This document shows, one piece after another, positions 33,412 to 41,955 of a DNA stretch of 48,604 bases. The stretch is from contig JAIBAP010000044.1 of NCBI GenBank assembly GCA_019695115.1, positions 1 to 48,604 on the forward strand, written 5' to 3'. The translations under genes were made by a program, and so were the position numbers. The notes under the pieces were generated by a model. That model searched no databases, was not told the origin of the DNA, and saw only the letters and a program-made list of their open reading frames with translations. This DNA comes from Caldilineales bacterium (GTDB taxonomy: Bacteria > Chloroflexota > Anaerolineae > J102). Position 1 is the first letter of the stretch. The number at the start of each line of letters is the position of its first letter.

Positions 33412-35010
33412 ATGGCGCTCGTAGACAGCTTGGACAACAACACATTACTGATCGTACTTGTCGCTGCGGTCGTACTGGTCGCTGTTGCCGCCTTGTTGTT
33501 AGGACGAAAACGCAAGCCGGCGGCAGGGGCAAGGACGGGCCAGGGGGTGGCTGTCGGGGGGGCAAGTCTGTACGTGTTGTCTGGCCCTGGCCAGGGTGGG
33601 CGCATCGCCCTCACCACGCCATCGGTGCGCATCGGACGGCGACAAGACTGTGAGATCCCTATCGACGCTCCCCTGGTTTCCAGGCAACATGCAATCATTG
33701 CCTACCAGAATGGTTCCTGGCGTCTGCTCGACCAGGAAAGCACCAACGGCACCTGGGTGAACGGCCAAAGGATCACGGAGCATCTTCTGCAAGCCAATGA
33801 TCACATTGGCATCGGTGCCACCGTCTTCGTTTTCCAGTTGGTCGGAGCTGAACGCACCCCTAGCCCCCAACCCATTCTTGCCCCTGTCGAGCGGCCTCGG
33901 CCCAGCACTGCTGCTGTAGCTCGCATTCATGATCTCAGCAACTATGATCTGTCGGTGGTGGGGCGGGGCGGCGAGGGAGTGGTGTATCGGGGGGTGGCCA
34001 GGGCCGATGGTTCGGTGGTTGCGATCAAGATCCTTGAAAGCCAGGACCCCTATCTAGAACGCAAATTCAGGCAGGTGGGGATGATGGGAAAACAGCTTCA
34101 GCATCCCCATATCGTTGCCATTTACCACTTCGGGCAGCACGATGGCACTTACTACATCATCATGGAATATGTGGATGGCGGTTCGCTGCGCGACCGCATG
34201 CAGGTGAACACGCCCTTCCCACCTGCTGAGGCGATTCGCGTCCTCGGACAAACATGCGAGGCGCTCGATTACGCCCACCGCCAACAAGTGGTCCACCGTG
34301 ATATCAAACCATCGAACATTCTGTTCGACGGCGCCAATCAGGTCAAGTTGAGCGATTTTGGCATCGCCCGCATCCTCTCTCAACCCACCGTCACCCAAAT
34401 GGGCATGATCCTGGGCACACCGGAGTACATGTCGTATGAACAGGCGCGCGGGGCGTCAGCGACCGCTCAGAGCGACATCTACTCGTTAGGCGTCGTCGCC
34501 TATCAGCTTTTCACCGGCCAACTGCCATTCGATGGCTCCGGGCCGGATGCGTGGCGCATCCTCGACAAGCACCTCAAGGAAAAGCCTCGCCCGCCGCGCC
34601 AGGTCAATCCCTCGCTGGCGCCTGCCATCGCCACGGCCATCATGCGTGCGCTCGAGAAAGATGCCGACAAACGTTTTCGCACGGGCGCAGAATTCGCCCG
34701 CGCCTTAGGATACAACGGCCAGACGCCGCCGGCGATGACTTCGGGCAGACTTGTGTCGAATACCGGCTACATCATCCCGATCACAGGAACAGATTTCCTC
34801 ATTACGAACTCTTTGCTCAATCATACATCGGTTTCCCGCGCGCATGCCCGCATCATTTTTCGCGAGAATCAGTTCTGGCTGCACGATGAAGGCTCGACCA
34901 ACGGCACCTGGCGCAATGGCCAGCGCCTGTCATCGGATTGGACGCCTTTGCAGGCGGGTGATGTGCTCACCTTTGGCCAGGTAAGCCTCCAGTTTCTGGC
35001 TGGACCATGA
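33412..35010 (+). CDS. Membrane FHA-kinase-FHA protein (Hanks-type)
   Basis: This 532-residue protein has one N-terminal membrane helix (about 11-31). FHA domain 1 (about 52-142) has RIGRRQD, Ser90, His93 and STNGTWVNG. A Ser/Thr kinase domain (about 179-440) has GRGGEG, Lys206, catalytic HRDIKPSN with Asp297, DFG 315-317 and GTPEYM. FHA domain 2 (about 455-530) has SVSRAHARI and STNGTWRNG. FHA domains bind phosphothreonine, so the kinase is caught between two readers. The helix-C Glu expected three residues after Phe219 is replaced by Val222, so activity may be altered. The ATG at 33412 has AGGAAG 8 nt before it. It opens a run of FHA genes. Confidence 0.9.
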   Translation: MALVDSLDNNTLLIVLVAAVVLVAVAALLLGRKRKPAAGARTGQGVAVGGASLYVLSGPGQGGRIALTTPSVRIGRRQDCEIPIDAPLVSRQHAIIAYQNGSWRLLDQESTNGTWVNGQRITEHLLQANDHIGIGATVFVFQLVGAERTPSPQPILAPVERPRPSTAAVARIHDLSNYDLSVVGRGGEGVVYRGVARADGSVVAIKILESQDPYLERKFRQVGMMGKQLQHPHIVAIYHFGQHDGTYYIIMEYVDGGSLRDRMQVNTPFPPAEAIRVLGQTCEALDYAHRQQVVHRDIKPSNILFDGANQVKLSDFGIARILSQPTVTQMGMILGTPEYMSYEQARGASATAQSDIYSLGVVAYQLFTGQLPFDGSGPDAWRILDKHLKEKPRPPRQVNPSLAPAIATAIMRALEKDADKRFRTGAEFARALGYNGQTPPAMTSGRLVSNTGYIIPITGTDFLITNSLLNHTSVSRAHARIIFRENQFWLHDEGSTNGTWRNGQRLSSDWTPLQAGDVLTFGQVSLQFLAGP

Positions 35011-35184
35011 AGACAGCAACGACCGCTTGGTCTGCATGATTGAAGGAATGATTGGCTGACAAGCGTCGCTGCGCCACCCCCCTTCTTTGCAACGAGGAGG
35101 TTTCTAACATAACATGACACGAGGAATCCCCCTATCTTTTTGCCTTCTACCGTTTTCGTTTTCTTCGCAGAAAAGGAGTGTTCT

Positions 35185-36141
35185 ATGAACACAAACCGGC
35201 CGGCCGGCATCGTCTTCATCGTTGTCTGGCTGTTTCTCAACGGCCTGAGTGCATTGGCGGCGACGGCGGCGCCCCTCTTCGCACTCGATCTGTTCAACAC
35301 CGTCGGTCTGTCTGGGGCCGTCCCTCTCCTGGGCGCAGTCGTAACGCTGGCGATAGCCGTCGCCTATTTTGCCATGGCCTGGGGGTTGTGGGAACTGCGC
35401 GATTGGTCACGGCTGGCTACCATGATCTTATCCGGAATCGGCCTGGTCCTTTATCTGATCGCGGCGGTGATGTTCCTGTTCGGCGTCGAGGTCATGGGCA
35501 TCCGGTTGAGCTTCCCCGGCATCGGCATCGGCTTTCTGATCGGCGCCGTGATCAACGGGCTTGTCATCTGGTATTTGCTCAAGCCCGACGTCCAGTCTAT
35601 CTATCAACAAGGGCAGATGAACATGGGCGGCAATTTCGCTACGGCCATTGGTGGCCCGCCCTCGCCGATGAGCTTCCCCGGCACTGAAACCGCCTGGCCC
35701 GGCGATTGGAACTCGTCGGCGTCGCTGCCCCCGCCTACTCCGCCCTCGGTCTCGTCGCTCCCCACCGCCTCCCCGGCTGCGCCTGTCATCGACGCCACCC
35801 GTCCCTTGCAGGAACCGGAACCGGTGCTGGGCTGGCTGGTGGTGCAGAGCGGCCCGCGCGCCGGCGAGCAACTCAAACTGCGCGCTGGCGCCAATGTGGT
35901 GGGCCGCGATGGGAGGGCGTCCCAGCTCCTGGTCGAGGAATCGTCGGTCTCTGGTGAACACGCCAAGATCCGCTGGGAAAACGGCGTGTTCGTGATCTAC
36001 GATCTGGCCAGCACCAACGGCACCTTCGTCAACGACCGTCGCATCGAGAAACAGCGGTTGATGGACGGCGATAAAGTGCGCATGGGGCGTATGGAGTTCA
36101 CTTTCAAGCAACTCGACCCCAGGCAGCGCCGCTCAGCGTAA
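35185..36141 (+). CDS. Membrane protein with C-terminal FHA domain
   Basis: This 318-residue protein has four membrane helices in the first 130 residues, a Pro/Ser-rich linker (about 150-215) and an FHA domain (about 215-312). The FHA core shows VVGRDGRASQ, SSVSGEHAKI and LASTNGTFVND, the set of residues that grips phosphothreonine. AAGGAG lies 6 nt before the ATG. It follows the FHA-kinase gene on the same strand. It probably brings a phosphorylated partner to the membrane; the membrane part is not a family I recognise. Confidence 0.87.
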   Translation: MNTNRPAGIVFIVVWLFLNGLSALAATAAPLFALDLFNTVGLSGAVPLLGAVVTLAIAVAYFAMAWGLWELRDWSRLATMILSGIGLVLYLIAAVMFLFGVEVMGIRLSFPGIGIGFLIGAVINGLVIWYLLKPDVQSIYQQGQMNMGGNFATAIGGPPSPMSFPGTETAWPGDWNSSASLPPPTPPSVSSLPTASPAAPVIDATRPLQEPEPVLGWLVVQSGPRAGEQLKLRAGANVVGRDGRASQLLVEESSVSGEHAKIRWENGVFVIYDLASTNGTFVNDRRIEKQRLMDGDKVRMGRMEFTFKQLDPRQRRSA

Positions 36142-36206
36142 CGCAGCCGTTACACCAAGTCGATTGATCGATCCTTCCCTCATTTCTCATGCTTCAGGAG
36201 GAAATC

Positions 36207-36686
36207 ATGTCAGAGTATGACCGAACCCAGGCTGTAGGCGGCGGCGCCTACCCTGTGGATTCACCGACGGAGGTCGTCGGTAGCCCGCGCACGGGCGGTG
36301 GCCAGCCGTACCGCAGTGAGTCGTTTCGTGGCGGCGATCAAACCATACGAATGGACATCAAGCGGCAGCCTCCGTCGTTTGCCTTTCTGGTGATCACCAA
36401 AGGACGGCGGCTAGGTGACATCCTGCGTCTCAATCTTGGCGAGACGAGTATCGGCCGCGAGACCGACAACGATGTCATCGTGGACGACGACTATTGCTCA
36501 CGATACCATGCTAAGGTAAAAGTGGAAGACGACGCGGAAGCCGACAACCAGAAGGCTTTTTTCATCTACGATCTGGCGACGCCCAATCATACCTATGTGA
36601 ACGACGAGGAGACCCTGCGAGCCAAACTGGTGGATGGCGCCAGAGTGCAGATCGGTGAGACCATCATGGTCTTCAAGAAGGTGTGA
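36207..36686 (+). CDS. Cytoplasmic FHA protein with threonine-motif tail
   Basis: This 159-residue protein has a disordered N-terminal tail (about 1-55) and an FHA domain (about 58-158). The FHA core shows SIGRETDNDV and YCSRYHAKV. The usual STNGT loop reads ATPNHTYVND, so the strict signature is altered. The tail carries three similar threonine motifs at Thr7 (DRTQAV), Thr21 (SPTEVV) and Thr46 (DQTIRM). This resembles GarA-type proteins, where a kinase phosphorylates a tail Thr and the protein's own FHA domain then grips it. AGGAGG lies directly before the ATG at 36207. The self-switch reading is inference. Confidence 0.85.
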   Translation: MSEYDRTQAVGGGAYPVDSPTEVVGSPRTGGGQPYRSESFRGGDQTIRMDIKRQPPSFAFLVITKGRRLGDILRLNLGETSIGRETDNDVIVDDDYCSRYHAKVKVEDDAEADNQKAFFIYDLATPNHTYVNDEETLRAKLVDGARVQIGETIMVFKKV

Positions 36687-36697
36687 AGGAGGCTGCT

Positions 36698-37033
36698 ATG
36701 GTGACACGTACAGAATATCTGAGCCAGCCGGGCCTGCACGTGGCCTGGCTGGTGGTGGCCTCAGGCCCACGGCGCGGCCGTGACATCCAGGTGCGCAAGA
36801 CCACCAATATCGGGCGCGAGGCCAAGAATCACGTCATCCTCGACGATGAGACCGTCTCGGCCGAACACGCGCGCATCCGCTTCGAAAACGGCGCCTATGT
36901 GCTCTATGACCTGGCCAGCAGCAATGGCACGATGTTGAACGGTGAGCGCATCCAGAAGGCGATGCTGCGGGACGAGGATCGCATCACCATCGGACGTCTT
37001 CAACTGGTCTTCAAAGAGACCAAGATCGATTGA
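36698..37033 (+). CDS. Minimal FHA-domain protein
   Basis: This 111-residue protein is little more than one FHA domain: IGREAKNHV at 38-46, VSAEHARI with Ser54 and His57, and LASSNGTMLNG near 72-82. It has no membrane segment. AAGGAGG lies 6 nt before the ATG at 36698, and the previous gene ends only 12 bp upstream. It is likely a small adaptor that links two phosphorylated or kinase partners. Confidence 0.88.
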   Translation: MVTRTEYLSQPGLHVAWLVVASGPRRGRDIQVRKTTNIGREAKNHVILDDETVSAEHARIRFENGAYVLYDLASSNGTMLNGERIQKAMLRDEDRITIGRLQLVFKETKID

Positions 37034-37048
37034 CAAGGAGTGACAGAC

Positions 37049-37933
37049 ATGGATCCAACCCTCTTCGGCGACGTAAGCGCCGGCATGTTGCGTTTTTTAG
37101 GCATCTGGTACAACGAATGGGGCGCGTTCCTGGGCTTTCTACTGGCCCTGGTCTCGGCCTTCGTCATCTTTCTCGATTCCATCCGCCAGAACATCGGCGC
37201 CCTGTGGTATAAGGTGGCGGCGGTGGTGGGCACGCTGCTGGCGCTGCCATCGCTGGTGTTGCGGGTTTCGCCCGAGTTGGGGAACCGCATCGGGCCGGCG
37301 CTGGTGCCTCTGGCCTTCGTGGGCGTGTTCGGCGCCGTCGTCGCCTTCCTGGCCATGATCACGTATCTGGCCTGGGGCCGGCGGGCGGAGCAAGCACAGA
37401 CTGCCTATGTCGAGTCGACCGTCGGCGTGGCTGGAGTCACCGAAGGCTACGGCCCCTCATTCACGCCGCCCTCCACCCCTGCTTACACGCCCGCGCCTCC
37501 CCAGATCTCTGTTCCTCATGCCTCGGCGCCAGTCGCGCCCGCTACCGTGCAAGTGGGGCCGGGATCGGGCGCGGGGCCGGCGCCTGCCGCAAATACAGTC
37601 ATTTTCAAGCGCCCGCCTAAAGAGATCGGCCAATTGATCGTTCGTAACGGGCAGCGTACTGGCCAAAGTTTCGCGTTGTCAGAAGAAACCAACATCGGTC
37701 GCGACGCACAAGGCAATCAGATTTCACTGGACGATCCTCAGATGTCGCGCTTCAACTCGCGTATCAAACTGGAGAACGGCGTCTTTGTGATCTACGACCT
37801 GGCCAGCACCAATGGCACCTTTGTCAACGGCCAGAAAATCCTGAAGCAGCCTCTCAAAGACCATGACGAGATCAAGATCGGCGACACTTCGTTTGCATTC
37901 ATCGAAGTCAAGAGCGCGGGCGGGCCTGCCTGA
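37049..37933 (+). CDS. Membrane protein with C-terminal FHA domain (second type)
   Basis: This 294-residue protein has three membrane helices (about 26-45, 52-72 and 84-110), a Pro/Ala/Thr-rich linker (about 130-185) and an FHA domain (about 195-290). The FHA core has TNIGRDAQGNQ and LASTNGTFVNG. The usual Ser-x-x-His reads MSRFNSRI, so the His is lost and binding may be weaker. The ATG at 37049 has AAGGAG upstream, 16 bp past the previous stop. The membrane part shares no sequence with the other membrane FHA protein. Confidence 0.86.
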   Translation: MDPTLFGDVSAGMLRFLGIWYNEWGAFLGFLLALVSAFVIFLDSIRQNIGALWYKVAAVVGTLLALPSLVLRVSPELGNRIGPALVPLAFVGVFGAVVAFLAMITYLAWGRRAEQAQTAYVESTVGVAGVTEGYGPSFTPPSTPAYTPAPPQISVPHASAPVAPATVQVGPGSGAGPAPAANTVIFKRPPKEIGQLIVRNGQRTGQSFALSEETNIGRDAQGNQISLDDPQMSRFNSRIKLENGVFVIYDLASTNGTFVNGQKILKQPLKDHDEIKIGDTSFAFIEVKSAGGPA

Positions 37934-37942
37934 CAACCATCG

Positions 37943-38025
37943 GGGCAAGATGCCATCTCGCCTTGCCCGCGCTACGCAGTAGTCCGGGTCAGACCCGAAA
38001 GGATTGCCAATCTCTTGGGTCTGGC
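37943..38025 (+). promoter_or_regulatory. Structured leader between FHA and VWA genes
   Basis: Two hairpins lie here. GGGCAAG (37943-37949) pairs with CTTGCCC (37962-37968). GTCAGACCC (37988-37996) pairs with GGGTCTGGC (38017-38025) with one G-U pair, and inside it GGATT (38001-38005) pairs with AATCT (38009-38013) across GCC. The second ends 17 nt before the GAGGAGG ribosome site of the VWA gene. It could tune translation or cut the operon mRNA into parts. No T-run follows. Confidence 0.5.
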
Positions 38026-38053
38026 GCTGTCGCAGTTGTTTCGAGGAGGAGCT

Positions 38054-39982
38054 ATGAACAAGAATCGTCTTATCTTCAGCCTGCTATCGGCTGCTGTCGT
38101 GCTGCTGGCGGCGGCCGCCGGCGCGCTGGCGCAGGCAGGAAGCGGGGCAGTGGAATTCGAGCCAGTCGAGGTCAACCACTTCCCGAAGATGCAAGCCGTG
38201 GTGACAGCGGTGGACGCCAACGGCATCCCTTTCACCGGCCTGACCGTCGGCAACTTCATCCTGGCCGAAGATGGCCAGAACGTCGAGGCCACGGCGACCG
38301 AGAAGATCAATCCGGTCGTGCCGGTTTCCTTGTTGCTGCTGATCGACAAGAGCGGGAGCATGTCGGCCAAAGGCAGCGTCGCTGGCAAGACCAAACTCGA
38401 CGAGGCCAAGGAGTCGGCGGTTCGCTTCTTGCAGAATCTGCAGCCCAGCGACCGCGCCGCCATCCTGGCCTTCGGCAGCCGGCGGGGCGTCCCCATCAAC
38501 CTCAACCAGGGACTGGACGATGACTGCAAGAGTGAGGAGATCAGCAAGGAGCGCAGTTTTACGGACGACAAGGGCGCCCTGATCAACTGCGTCAACAGCC
38601 TGGATACGATCGCCAACGTGGTGACAACGCCGCTCTATGACGCCGCCTACAAGGCGGTGGTAGAGGCCAAGAAAGAGGCGGAAGGGCAGGGAAATCGGCC
38701 GGTCGTGATTCTCTTCACCGATGGCAAGGATGACGACAGCACAGGCAACCCGGCCAGCGCCAACACGCGGCAGACGGCGGAACTGGCGGCCAAGCAGGAG
38801 AACATCGCCATCTTCACCATCGGCGTGGGCGCCGACGCCGACGCCGCCAATCTGCAGGCCCTGGCCCAGAATACCGGCGGCGCCTTCACCCAGGCGCCCG
38901 ACGCGGCCGGCCTCGATGCCATCTACACCGACATCGCCAATCGTTTGCGCACGCAGTACGACCTGACCTGGCAGTCGAAGGTAGAAGCCGATGGCAAACC
39001 GCACCAACTGGGCGTGAAAGTGGCAGTGAGTGGCAAGGAATTGGCCGGCCTGACCCCTTTCGTTCCCATCTGCACCGAACTTCCCGGCATCCGCTTCTTC
39101 TTCGAGCAACCTTCTCCTGTCTTTGCCTTCACTCGTGAGACCGAACGCAAGCCGCTGGATCCTGGTCAGGAATTCAAGACCAATTGGAAGCTCACGCCCG
39201 ATATTACCGCCTGCAACCTCATCGATCGGGTCGAGTACTACTTCGATGACGAACCAGAGCCTGCCGCTATAGCTCAAGCCGCCCCCTTCACTCTGATCTG
39301 GCCGGCCGACCATCCGGTGGATGAGCCAACATCCTACACGATCCGGGCCGTGGCCTACGACACACAAGGCAATCAGGGCGAAGCCTCGATCCCGTTGATG
39401 ATCACAAAAGGGGGTGGTATAGTCGAGTGGATTCCCCTCCTGATCGGTTTGGTGCTCCTGGTGGCTGTGGTGGTGCTTATCTTCGCCCTGCGCCGGCAGC
39501 GCCAGCCCGAGCCGATTTCGGGGCCGGGCGGGGGGGCGTTGCCCTACCCCGAACCGTTCCCGCCGATCGGTCGCACCACTGTGGGTGATTCCTCAACTCC
39601 GCCACCTCCAACCCCTCCATCTATCCCGATCTCACCTGGCCTAGGCTCACAACCTCCCCTGGCCCCGCCGCGGCCTAACCCCATCGCCTGGTTCGTGGTC
39701 ACGGCTGGGCCGGAAAAGGGCCGAGAGTTCCAGGTGCTCCGCACCGAGATGCGCATGGGCCGCGGCGGCGATAGCGAGATCCATCTGGAGGATGGTACGG
39801 TCTCGCGTGAGCACGCCACCCTGCGCTGGGAGAACGGCCAGTACTATCTTTACGACCTGGGCTCGGTGAACACGGCCAAGGTGAACGGCCGTGGCATTAC
39901 CAAGATGCGCTTGCAGGACAATGACCAGATCACGCTGGGCAATACGACCCTGGTCTTCAAGATGACCGGCCCCAACCGCTGA
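38054..39982 (+). CDS. Secreted VWA protein with membrane helix and cytoplasmic FHA domain
   Basis: This 642-residue protein has a signal peptide (ending about residue 27). A von Willebrand A domain (about 90-300) has the metal site LIDKSGSMS with Asp98, Ser100 and Ser102, and VVILFTDGKDDD further on. A beta-rich part (about 330-450), one membrane helix (about 457-478) and a Pro-rich linker follow. A C-terminal FHA domain (about 550-640) has MGRGGDS and VSREHATL. The STNGT loop reads GSVNTAKVNG, so it is altered. The VWA is outside and the FHA inside, so it can link an outside ligand to phosphothreonine partners. AGGAGG lies just before the ATG at 38054. Confidence 0.9.
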   Translation: MNKNRLIFSLLSAAVVLLAAAAGALAQAGSGAVEFEPVEVNHFPKMQAVVTAVDANGIPFTGLTVGNFILAEDGQNVEATATEKINPVVPVSLLLLIDKSGSMSAKGSVAGKTKLDEAKESAVRFLQNLQPSDRAAILAFGSRRGVPINLNQGLDDDCKSEEISKERSFTDDKGALINCVNSLDTIANVVTTPLYDAAYKAVVEAKKEAEGQGNRPVVILFTDGKDDDSTGNPASANTRQTAELAAKQENIAIFTIGVGADADAANLQALAQNTGGAFTQAPDAAGLDAIYTDIANRLRTQYDLTWQSKVEADGKPHQLGVKVAVSGKELAGLTPFVPICTELPGIRFFFEQPSPVFAFTRETERKPLDPGQEFKTNWKLTPDITACNLIDRVEYYFDDEPEPAAIAQAAPFTLIWPADHPVDEPTSYTIRAVAYDTQGNQGEASIPLMITKGGGIVEWIPLLIGLVLLVAVVVLIFALRRQRQPEPISGPGGGALPYPEPFPPIGRTTVGDSSTPPPPTPPSIPISPGLGSQPPLAPPRPNPIAWFVVTAGPEKGREFQVLRTEMRMGRGGDSEIHLEDGTVSREHATLRWENGQYYLYDLGSVNTAKVNGRGITKMRLQDNDQITLGNTTLVFKMTGPNR

Positions 39983-39991
39983 TCAGCCAAC

Positions 39992-40033
39992 CGTGAGAGC
40001 GGGAAACCAGGAAACTGGTAGCCCGCTCTCACG
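39992..40033 (+). promoter_or_regulatory. Long hairpin capped by a GAAA tetraloop before the kinase gene
   Basis: CGTGAGAGCGGG (39992-40003) pairs perfectly with CCCGCTCTCACG (40022-40033). After a 2x2 internal loop (AA/AG), ACCAG (40006-40010) pairs with CTGGT (40015-40019) around GAAA, a GNRA tetraloop. It sits between the VWA stop and the kinase ATG. With no T-run it is not a simple terminator. It could be an RNA control element or an mRNA-end protector. Confidence 0.65.
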
Positions 40034-40056
40034 GCCCCTCGCTCTCCAATCAGATC

Positions 40057-41955
40057 ATGGCGACGCCCGAACGCATCAAGTACTACCGCATCAAGCGCAA
40101 GATCGGCGCCGGCGGCATGGCGACGGTCTTCGAGGCCATCGACACGCGCAACCAGGGACGAGTGGCGCTGAAGGTGCTGCACCCGCATCTGGCCGACCAG
40201 CCGGCCTATGTGGCGCGTTTCCAGCGCGAAGCGCAGATGGCGATGACGCTGCACAGCCCGCACATCGTGCAGATCCTGGAGTATGGCGATGACCGGGGCC
40301 TGCACTACCTGGCTATGGAGTATGTGTCGGGCGTCACGCTGCAGCAGTTCATCCAACAGATGGGGGCGTTAGGGGTCAATCAGGCGCTGAACATCATCTA
40401 TCAGGCGGCGCTGGCGTTGGAAGAAGCGAATCGCCATCACATTGTCCATCGCGACGTCAAGCCTCATAACATCATGATCCTGCCCAACGGCATGATCAAG
40501 GTGATGGACTTCGGCATCGCCCGCGATGTGATGATGGACTCGATGACGATGACGGGGATGTTCGTGGGTACGCCGCAGTATTCCTCGCCCGAACAGGCTG
40601 GCGGCGAGCGCGTGGACATCCGCTCCGACATCTACTCGTTGGGCGTGGTGCTGTACCAGCTGCTGACGGGGACGGCGCCCTTCCAGGCTGATACGCCGCA
40701 GGCGCTGTTGATGCGGGTGATGCAAGGAAATCCGGTGCCGGTGCAGTCGATCCGCATCGATCTGCCGGCGCCGGTGGTGCGGCTTGTGGATAAGATGTTG
40801 GCCCGCGAGCCGGAGCGTCGTTTCCAGAATCCATCCGAATTGCTGGCGGCGTTGGTCGCTTTGACCGGCAATGTTCCCCAGGAAGACGCCCGCAGCGAGA
40901 TGGCAACCATGGTGGCGCCATTGGTGGCACGGACGCCGCCGCCGCCGCCAGACGACAAACGTTCTCGTCGGACGGTCTATGCCGTGGGCTTCGTGGCGGT
41001 TGCGGCCGTGCTCACGGCCCTGGTCGTCGTCCTCTGGCGGCCCTGGCGGATCGTTTCTCAGGGCGCCACGCCTGCGCTGACGCCAACTACAGCGGCGGCA
41101 TCGGTGGGGGCGACGCCGACCCTGCTTCCGACAGCACCGACCGCAGCACCGGCGTCATCCCACACGCCCACGCCATCGGCGCCGGCGTTGACCGGTCCCG
41201 CCGATGGCAGCGCCTTCCGGGATGAAGTGATCCTGACCTGGCGTCCGGTGGCCGGCGCCGCCGGCTTCCGGGTGGAGACGCGGCGCGCGGATCAGCGGAG
41301 TTGGCGCCCGTGGCCGGTCGAGGCGGGGAGCGAGAGTCTGCGGTTGGTCTTCAGCGACCATCCCGACTATTTTGGTGAGACAGACGACACTTACTGGTGG
41401 CGGGTGGTCGCGCTCGACCAGGGAGGCAACGCGGCCGCCTACTCGCAGGCGCGGCGGTGGGAGTACAGACCGGCATCGACATTCCCCGCCAGTTCGACAC
41501 TGTCGCCTTCTGCCACGGCAACGGGTTCGCCGACCCCAGCCCTGACGCCAACGCGTTCACCAACGACCTCGAGGCGCACACTTACCGTCTCGCCAACGGC
41601 AACCAATACACCCACAAGCCCGGCAAGATCTACACCGACAGAGGCCCCAACCCCGGCCCCAGTTGGCGAGACGCCGACGGCGACCGCAAGGCCAACTGCC
41701 ACGCCCACTGAAAAGCCGTCACCGCCGGCGCCAGCTACTGATACGCCCACTACAGCGCCGACCGATACGCCGACGCCCGAAAAGCCAACACCGCCGCCGC
41801 CAGCCACCGATACGCCGACGCCCGAAAAGCCACCACCGCCGACGCCGTCGAGCACAGCGTTGACCTGGCAAGAACCCTCCCTCAGTGGATCGGGTCTGGC
41901 TCTCATCTGCGGGATCGGTCTGGCCGGATGGGCGTCCAAACGGCGAAGATTGTGA
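40057..41955 (+). CDS. Receptor-type Ser/Thr kinase with outer domain and hydrophobic C-terminus
   Basis: This 632-residue kinase has a full catalytic domain (about 10-270): [12 protein letters not shown], Lys39, Glu58, HRDVKPHN with Asp133, DFG 151-153 and [11 protein letters not shown] basic stretch leads to one membrane helix (about 306-328). Outside are a Thr/Pro-rich linker, an Ig-like domain (about 375-470, [16 protein letters not shown]) and a long TPT-rich stalk. The last 20 residues are hydrophobic and end WASKRRRL, like a surface-anchor tail or second membrane helix. There are no PASTA repeats. The ATG at 40057 has no good ribosome site, and a strong hairpin precedes it. Its end overlaps the next gene by 28 bp. 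It may phosphorylate the FHA partners upstream. Confidence 0.91.
   Translation: MATPERIKYYRIKRKIGAGGMATVFEAIDTRNQGRVALKVLHPHLADQPAYVARFQREAQMAMTLHSPHIVQILEYGDDRGLHYLAMEYVSGVTLQQFIQQMGALGVNQALNIIYQAALALEEANRHHIVHRDVKPHNIMILPNGMIKVMDFGIARDVMMDSMTMTGMFVGTPQYSSPEQAGGERVDIRSDIYSLGVVLYQLLTGTAPFQADTPQALLMRVMQGNPVPVQSIRIDLPAPVVRLVDKMLAREPERRFQNPSELLAALVALTGNVPQEDARSEMATMVAPLVARTPPPPPDDKRSRRTVYAVGFVAVAAVLTALVVVLWRPWRIVSQGATPALTPTTAAASVGATPTLLPTAPTAAPASSHTPTPSAPALTGPADGSAFRDEVILTWRPVAGAAGFRVETRRADQRSWRPWPVEAGSESLRLVFSDHPDYFGETDDTYWWRVVALDQGGNAAAYSQARRWEYRPASTFPASSTLSPSATATGSPTPALTPTRSPTTSRRTLTVSPTATNTPTSPARSTPTEAPTPAPVGETPTATARPTATPTEKPSPPAPATDTPTTAPTDTPTPEKPTPPPPATDTPTPEKPPPPTPSSTALTWQEPSLSGSGLALICGIGLAGWASKRRRL

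Noticed and set aside
33170-33412. 80-codon plus-strand frame before the FHA-kinase gene
   Set aside because: No ribosome site precedes its ATG, its sequence shows no family or signal feature, and the stop merely overlaps the next gene's start. It is more likely leader DNA.
33412-41955. Type VI or ESX secretion cluster because of FHA and kinase genes
   Set aside because: No VipA/B, Hcp, VgrG, TssM, EccC or WXG100 gene is visible in the window.
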